Program-made: the position numbers and the translations under genes
The notes under the pieces: generated by a model
What the model was told of the DNA's origin: nothing
The model's database searches: none
The model's input: only the letters and a program-made list of their open reading frames with translations
NCBI GenBank assembly: GCA_003171295.1
Contig: PMYF01000708.1
Location: 7,835-17,893 of the forward strand
Direction: 5' to 3'
Length of the DNA stretch: 10,059 bases
DNA from: Acidobacteriota bacterium
GTDB taxonomy: Bacteria; Acidobacteriota; Terriglobia; UBA7540
Shown: positions 6,541-10,059 of the stretch, one piece after another
Position numbering within the stretch: the first letter of the stretch is position 1
Layout of the letters: the number at the start of each line of letters is the position of its first letter

Positions 6541-7701
6541 ATGCGACGTTACTCTGGAATTGGCTGGGCCGTTGGCGCCGCGCTTGTATTGGTGAGCCTG
6601 AGTCTAGCGCCCCCTCGATTTGGCTTCGCCCGTGACAACCCGGCGAGGGTTTTAGCGCCGGAGAGCGAGCTTCCCACGGTCGAATTCCACGCTGCGCCGC
6701 AGATTCAAATTACGGGCGTTGATTCCAACAGCCCCGCCCACTGGGATGGGGACACGCTGTATGTCTTCAATTCCTACGGGCATCCCTGGCGAAATTCCGG
6801 CCCCGACATCGCGCATTTGGGCAACCGCATCTCGACCAAACTCGGCGACCTCAACGACAAGCTCTATATCTGGATCGAAGCCACCTGGAGGGATGCAGAC
6901 GACGGCGTCCTTTACGGCGCCTACCACTACGAGCCGGACGCGGTCTGCATCTCCAACAATCATTTGCCCACCATGCCCAAGATCGGCTGGATTCGATCCC
7001 TCGATAACGGGGCCACCTGGGAAGACCTTGGATTCATCATTGAAGCCAAGCCTTGTGCGGTCCGCTGTGACAGCGCGAGCCCCTGGGACGTCGGCGGGAC
7101 TGGTGATTTCGTAATCTATCTGGATAATAATAAGGAGTATTTCTACTTCTATGGAACGAGCTACGATTCCCGGTTTGAAGAACAAGGGGTCTGGGCTGCA
7201 CGTATGCGTTATGCGGACCGGAAGAACCCCTCCGGGAAGGTGATGAAATGGCACCAGGGCGCCTGGAGCGAACCCGCACTCTGGGGGCACCTCACGCCGG
7301 TTTTCCCAGCGGAGAGGGACTACCACACAAAAGATGGCGCGATGTTCTGGGGCCCAGCCATCCATTGGAACACCTACCTCAGCACGTACGTCATGTTTCT
7401 GAATCACGCGGTCGATACGAAGCTCACGCAGGACGGGATTTTCATCAGCTTTAATTCCGATGTGGGGAATCCCGCCGGCTGGACCAAACCTCAAATGATT
7501 CTCAACCGTGCGCAGATCCAGAAAGCCATGGCGGGAGCCGACGTGTCTCCCACCAAGCTGGAAAACGGCTGGTACCCGGAGGTGATCGGGATGCAAAAGG
7601 GCGAAACAGACAAGGTGGTGGGCCGCACCGCCCGCTTCTTCATGGCAGGGCTCTCGCGCCAGACGATCACCTTCCTGCGGCCCGGAGAGAAAGCGCCCTA
7701 A
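6541..7701 (+). CDS. Secreted Asp-box (sialidase-like propeller) protein, copy 2
   Basis: Tandem paralogue of the preceding gene, 386 aa. In the block starting GAWSEPALWGH (residues 240-280 here, 250-290 in copy 1) 37 of 41 residues are identical, and similarity runs from HWDGDTLY (67-74) to the C-terminal PGEKA. A signal peptide spans about residues 1-30 (core WAVGAALVLVSLSLA, likely cut after FGFA). The Asp box is SLDNGATW at 153-160, and PVFPAERDYH is at 253-262. ATG 6541 follows a GGGG stretch (6532-6535) and aligns with the MR start of copy 1. The 20-residue stretch before GWYP replaces 44 residues in copy 1, so the copies may differ in one loop or blade of the fold and hence in specificity. 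The stop codon is 18 bp before the next gene, so they are almost certainly co-transcribed. Duplication with divergence is clear; the biochemical role is inferred only from the Asp box and the locus. Confidence 0.75.
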   Translation: MRRYSGIGWAVGAALVLVSLSLAPPRFGFARDNPARVLAPESELPTVEFHAAPQIQITGVDSNSPAHWDGDTLYVFNSYGHPWRNSGPDIAHLGNRISTKLGDLNDKLYIWIEATWRDADDGVLYGAYHYEPDAVCISNNHLPTMPKIGWIRSLDNGATWEDLGFIIEAKPCAVRCDSASPWDVGGTGDFVIYLDNNKEYFYFYGTSYDSRFEEQGVWAARMRYADRKNPSGKVMKWHQGAWSEPALWGHLTPVFPAERDYHTKDGAMFWGPAIHWNTYLSTYVMFLNHAVDTKLTQDGIFISFNSDVGNPAGWTKPQMILNRAQIQKAMAGADVSPTKLENGWYPEVIGMQKGETDKVVGRTARFFMAGLSRQTITFLRPGEKAP

Positions 7702-7719
7702 CCATCGAGGAATCTCGCC

Positions 7720-9444
7720 ATGCTGGATCTCATGCTGAAATCCCGAATTAATCGCAGGGCGTTCCTGCAGTCCTCCACGGCCGCGATGAGCAGCGCCCTG
7801 CTGTCTCGCCAGACTATGGCAGCCGAAGACTCCCCACTGCACCTCTGCCCCAAATCGCGGCCTCCCGCCCGCGTACTCGCGGCGCTGCGGCTGGAAGAGT
7901 TGACGTCCTTCTCATGGGACATGCGCCTGACCCTGAGCTGCTTGCAGGGAATCGCCAATCGCCCCCAACCGCGGCTTTATCTCCTCCACGACCGCTACGA
8001 CGAATTGTGGCTGGACTGGCTACGCGAACGCGGTGATGTGGATACGATCGAGTGGTTGGAGGTCGGCCACGTATTTGAGCGCTTTCTGCCTGACACCTCG
8101 TGTTTATATGTGACCGACCCCGAGGTGCCCGCCAGCGTCAATGTGGCCACGATGCTGGCCTCCCTCTGCAACGGACTGGTCGCAACGCCCAACACTCTCG
8201 GTCTTTTCAAACTTCGGGCAGGGACGAACGCCAACACCCCCGCGGCAGGTCTCGACCTGCGGACACTGGGCTGGAAGAAAGACGTGGATGCGTACCGCTG
8301 GGCCTTTGAGCAATTGGAAAGCAATCTTTCACGGCAGGCGGTATGCGTCATAGACCCGCATGAGGTTGCGTTACGCGATTATCTGGTGGAATTCAAAATC
8401 CCCATTCTGTGGGTCTCGGCGCCGCAGGACGCGAAAAACAATCCCCAGGCATCCTCCGAGGAGGAGGTGCGGTTCGCCCGCGAGATCCTGATGAAGTGGC
8501 CGCCGAACATCCCCTGCTTGGGCTGGCCCACGAGTGGCAACAAAGAGGGCGGCATCGGTGAAGATCTGGGAATCGACCTGATGAGTGAGTGCGCCAAGTT
8601 CTCACCCTGCACGGCTTTCGACGCCTATTCCCCAACCGTCGGAAATCTCTCGGTCCATTCCGGCACCACGGCCACGCTGCACCAGACCGTGCCGCCGATC
8701 CAACTGGACCGCGAGAAGGTGTATTTCACCTTTATCCGCTCGGATGGCGACGGCTGGAACTTCCAGCGGCACTACTACCGCAAGCTCTTTGATGACCCGA
8801 GACACGGATCAGTGCCGATGGGGTGGCAACTGGGCTCGACGGCTATCGACGGCCAACCCGATATCCTCGATTACTACTACAAGCACGCGCGGCCGGGAGA
8901 CTGTTTCGTGAACGCGCTGACGGGCATCGGTTATATTCACGAGAACAAGTACGCTCAGAATTATCCCTCCGAGCAACGAGCCCAAATTTGGAAAGACTAC
9001 CTGCGGCTTTCCGGCATCTACCTGGCGCGCCTCGACGCCACGGTGATGTGCACCTATGCGGAGATGGCCCCCAGTCTCCTGGAGATGATCGCCGGCACGC
9101 CCGGCGTTCGCGCCCTCTTTTCCAATTACGGGCGGACTGACCAGACCACGCTGGATAATCTTGCGTCTGAGGTCAAGGGTGTGCCGGTCTTCCGCGCCAG
9201 CAACCGCCCGCCTTTTATCCTGACGTACACCCCCGCCGCTCGGAGGGACGCGGAGCAGTTCACAATCAAGGAAATCACCACTTGGACGCCCGCGCGCCGC
9301 CCCGCCTTTCTTTATGTGTTCCTCGCGAACTGGTTAACCGATATGGAAATGGCAGAGAATATCGCCCGAGGGCTGGGAACGGAATACGTGCCGGTTCGGC
9401 CCGACCAACTGGCTTCGCTCTACCGGCAGTTCAGGGGCGCCTAG
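7720..9444 (+). CDS. Tat-exported GxGYxYP-like putative glycoside hydrolase
   Basis: Putative carbohydrate-active protein of 574 aa. The N-terminus has a twin-arginine signal (NRRAFLQ at about 11-17, then a short hydrophobic run), so it is exported folded. The N-terminal part resembles GxGYxYP_N, with LQGIANRPQPRLYLL from residue 75 (family pattern: a QG-x-x-NR segment before a conserved strand). The C-terminal part has FIRSDGDGW (SDGDGW at 341-346), like the family's conserved DGD segment, then GIGYIHEN from 402, where the family signature is GxGYxYP. The YP is missing at the usual place; an NYP occurs a few residues later. GxGYxYP proteins are known mostly from Bacteroidota and Acidobacteriota polysaccharide loci, and their reaction is not well established. 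Start: ATG 7720 lies 8 nt after GAGGA (7707-7711); ATG 7732 is possible but lacks that spacing. It forms an operon with the upstream paralogue (18-bp gap). Family call is good; substrate unknown. Confidence 0.8.
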   Translation: MLDLMLKSRINRRAFLQSSTAAMSSALLSRQTMAAEDSPLHLCPKSRPPARVLAALRLEELTSFSWDMRLTLSCLQGIANRPQPRLYLLHDRYDELWLDWLRERGDVDTIEWLEVGHVFERFLPDTSCLYVTDPEVPASVNVATMLASLCNGLVATPNTLGLFKLRAGTNANTPAAGLDLRTLGWKKDVDAYRWAFEQLESNLSRQAVCVIDPHEVALRDYLVEFKIPILWVSAPQDAKNNPQASSEEEVRFAREILMKWPPNIPCLGWPTSGNKEGGIGEDLGIDLMSECAKFSPCTAFDAYSPTVGNLSVHSGTTATLHQTVPPIQLDREKVYFTFIRSDGDGWNFQRHYYRKLFDDPRHGSVPMGWQLGSTAIDGQPDILDYYYKHARPGDCFVNALTGIGYIHENKYAQNYPSEQRAQIWKDYLRLSGIYLARLDATVMCTYAEMAPSLLEMIAGTPGVRALFSNYGRTDQTTLDNLASEVKGVPVFRASNRPPFILTYTPAARRDAEQFTIKEITTWTPARRPAFLYVFLANWLTDMEMAENIARGLGTEYVPVRPDQLASLYRQFRGA

Positions 9445-9463
9445 CAATCAAGGGAGGGAATTC

Positions 9464-9510
9464 GCGGCGGGGCTGGAGAGTCGGGATTGCACATTGCACT
9501 CTCCTGCCGC
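9464..9510 (+). other. Intergenic stem-loop containing a tandem ATTGCAC repeat
   Basis: GGAGAGT (9475-9481) pairs with ACTCTCC (9498-9504) around a 16-nt loop. An outer GCGGC/GCCGC stem (9464-9468 with 9506-9510) can extend it past a bulge. Two head-to-tail copies of ATTGCAC lie at 9486-9492 and 9493-9499. No U run follows, so it is more likely an mRNA structure than a terminator; the next gene is probably still in the operon. Confidence 0.35.
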
Positions 9511-9531
9511 AAGATGAGGAGCGCGCCAAAG

Positions 9532-9547
9532 CCCTTCCCGAAGGGAG
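9532..9547 (+). promoter_or_regulatory. Shine-Dalgarno of the last gene, inside a small hairpin
   Basis: AAGGGAG (9541-9547) lies 6 nt before the GTG start at 9554 and is the main support for that start. CCCTT (9532-9536) can pair with AAGGG (9541-9545) around a CCCG loop, which would hide the ribosome site. The 5-bp stem is small, so a regulatory effect is only a possibility. Confidence 0.5.
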
Positions 9548-9553
9548 TCCCGA

Positions 9554-10059
9554 GTGGGCCGCAAGAAAGCATCGTCTGACCGTAGGGGCCTGACCGTTAC
9601 CCGGCGCGCCTTCTTTCGTCAATCGCTGGGCAGCGGGGTAGCCGCGTCGCTCACCGCAATGCTGCCCGCCACCACCTTCGTGCCTCCCACGGCATCTCCG
9701 AAGTCCACGGGAATTGTGATCCATGTTGGGCCACCTGCCGGCCCACCCCCATTCGGGGCCCCCGTCGAAACCAGTGTGCCCTTCTCCCGGGGAGAGCTGC
9801 ATTCGCCTGAAAAGCTGGCCGTGGTGAGACCAGATGGCAAGCCCGTGCTGGCGCAGATGCGTTCGGGACTGACGTGGCCCGATGGGACGGTCCGATGGCT
9901 CGTCGTGGCATTCGAAGCCTCGGCCGGCCCGGGCGACTACACGTTGCAACCGGGAGACTCACCCGCCGCATCGCTTCTAGTGACTGAGGAAAACGGCACT
10001 GTCGTGGCCGATTCCGGCGAGGTCGCCTTCAGCATTGTCCACTCAGGGGGCGGCTGGGC
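9554..10059 (+). CDS. Exo-rhamnogalacturonan lyase family protein (PcRGLX-like), 3' partial
   Basis: First 168 codons of a gene that continues past the window. The N-terminus carries a Tat signal: RRAFFRQ from residue 17, then a hydrophobic stretch (LGSGVAASLTAML), so export in folded form is likely. After it, VPFSRGEL (75-82), a charged PDGKPV turn and WPDGTVRW (108-115) match the first beta-sandwich domain of the PcRGLX/exo-rhamnogalacturonan lyase family, where GVPFxxG and WPDGSxxW are typical. Characterised members (polysaccharide lyase family 26) release unsaturated galacturonosyl-rhamnose from rhamnogalacturonan I; the catalytic domain is not visible here. Start: GTG 9554, 6 nt after AAGGGAG. 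An in-frame TGA at 9515-9517 rules out a much longer protein, and no ATG lies before the Tat motif. It follows the GxGYxYP gene by 109 bp on the same strand, probably in the same operon. The match rests on the N-terminal domain only, so substrate assignment is tentative. Confidence 0.72.
   Translation, partial: MGRKKASSDRRGLTVTRRAFFRQSLGSGVAASLTAMLPATTFVPPTASPKSTGIVIHVGPPAGPPPFGAPVETSVPFSRGELHSPEKLAVVRPDGKPVLAQMRSGLTWPDGTVRWLVVAFEASAGPGDYTLQPGDSPAASLLVTEENGTVVADSGEVAFSIVHSGGGW

Noticed and set aside
6652..7842. Long antisense open frame opposite copy 2 and the start of the next gene
   Set aside because: It covers two well-supported genes and the junction between them, and its protein shows no family motif.
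9282..9593. Open frame bridging the end of the GxGYxYP-like gene and the following gap
   Set aside because: Mostly out-of-frame overlap with the real gene; no signal or domain, and the lyase-like frame with its Tat motif explains the downstream part better.

Overview
The window looks like chromosomal DNA of a soil-type Acidobacteriota (Terriglobia or Bryobacterales/Solibacter-like). This is inferred from GC-rich coding sequence, from a large TonB-dependent receptor with an N-terminal carboxypeptidase-regulatory-like domain (Oar-like type, greatly expanded in that phylum), and from Tat-exported putative carbohydrate-active proteins. No marker gene fixes the taxonomy. All six supported genes are on the + strand, and the first and last run off the window.

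Layout. 2-913: 3' part of a LacI-family regulator (end of the HTH/hinge plus the whole effector domain). 914-1152: intergenic region with a plausible sigma70 promoter and, at its expected start site, a perfect 14-bp palindrome with a central CG, the classic form of a LacI-family operator. 1153-5043: TonB-dependent receptor of 1296 aa. 5044-5200: strong two-part hairpin (5084-5118), then the leader of the next gene. 5201-6463 and 6541-7701: two tandem paralogous secreted proteins with a sialidase-type Asp box, of a family I cannot name. 7720-9444: Tat-exported GxGYxYP-like putative glycoside hydrolase, 18 bp behind the second paralogue. 9445-9553: short intergenic region with two hairpins. 9554 to the end: start of a Tat-exported protein resembling the exo-rhamnogalacturonan lyase (PcRGLX) family, cut by the window edge.

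Taken together, this reads as a polysaccharide-utilisation-type locus without a SusD: a sugar-sensing repressor, an outer-membrane importer under a likely LacI-type operator, two Sec-exported propeller-like proteins, and two Tat-exported carbohydrate-active proteins. The last gene points to pectin, specifically rhamnogalacturonan I, as a possible substrate. The least described part is the tandem Asp-box pair and its link to a GxGYxYP protein with an altered signature motif. Nothing suggests a mobile element, CRISPR array, tRNA or rRNA.
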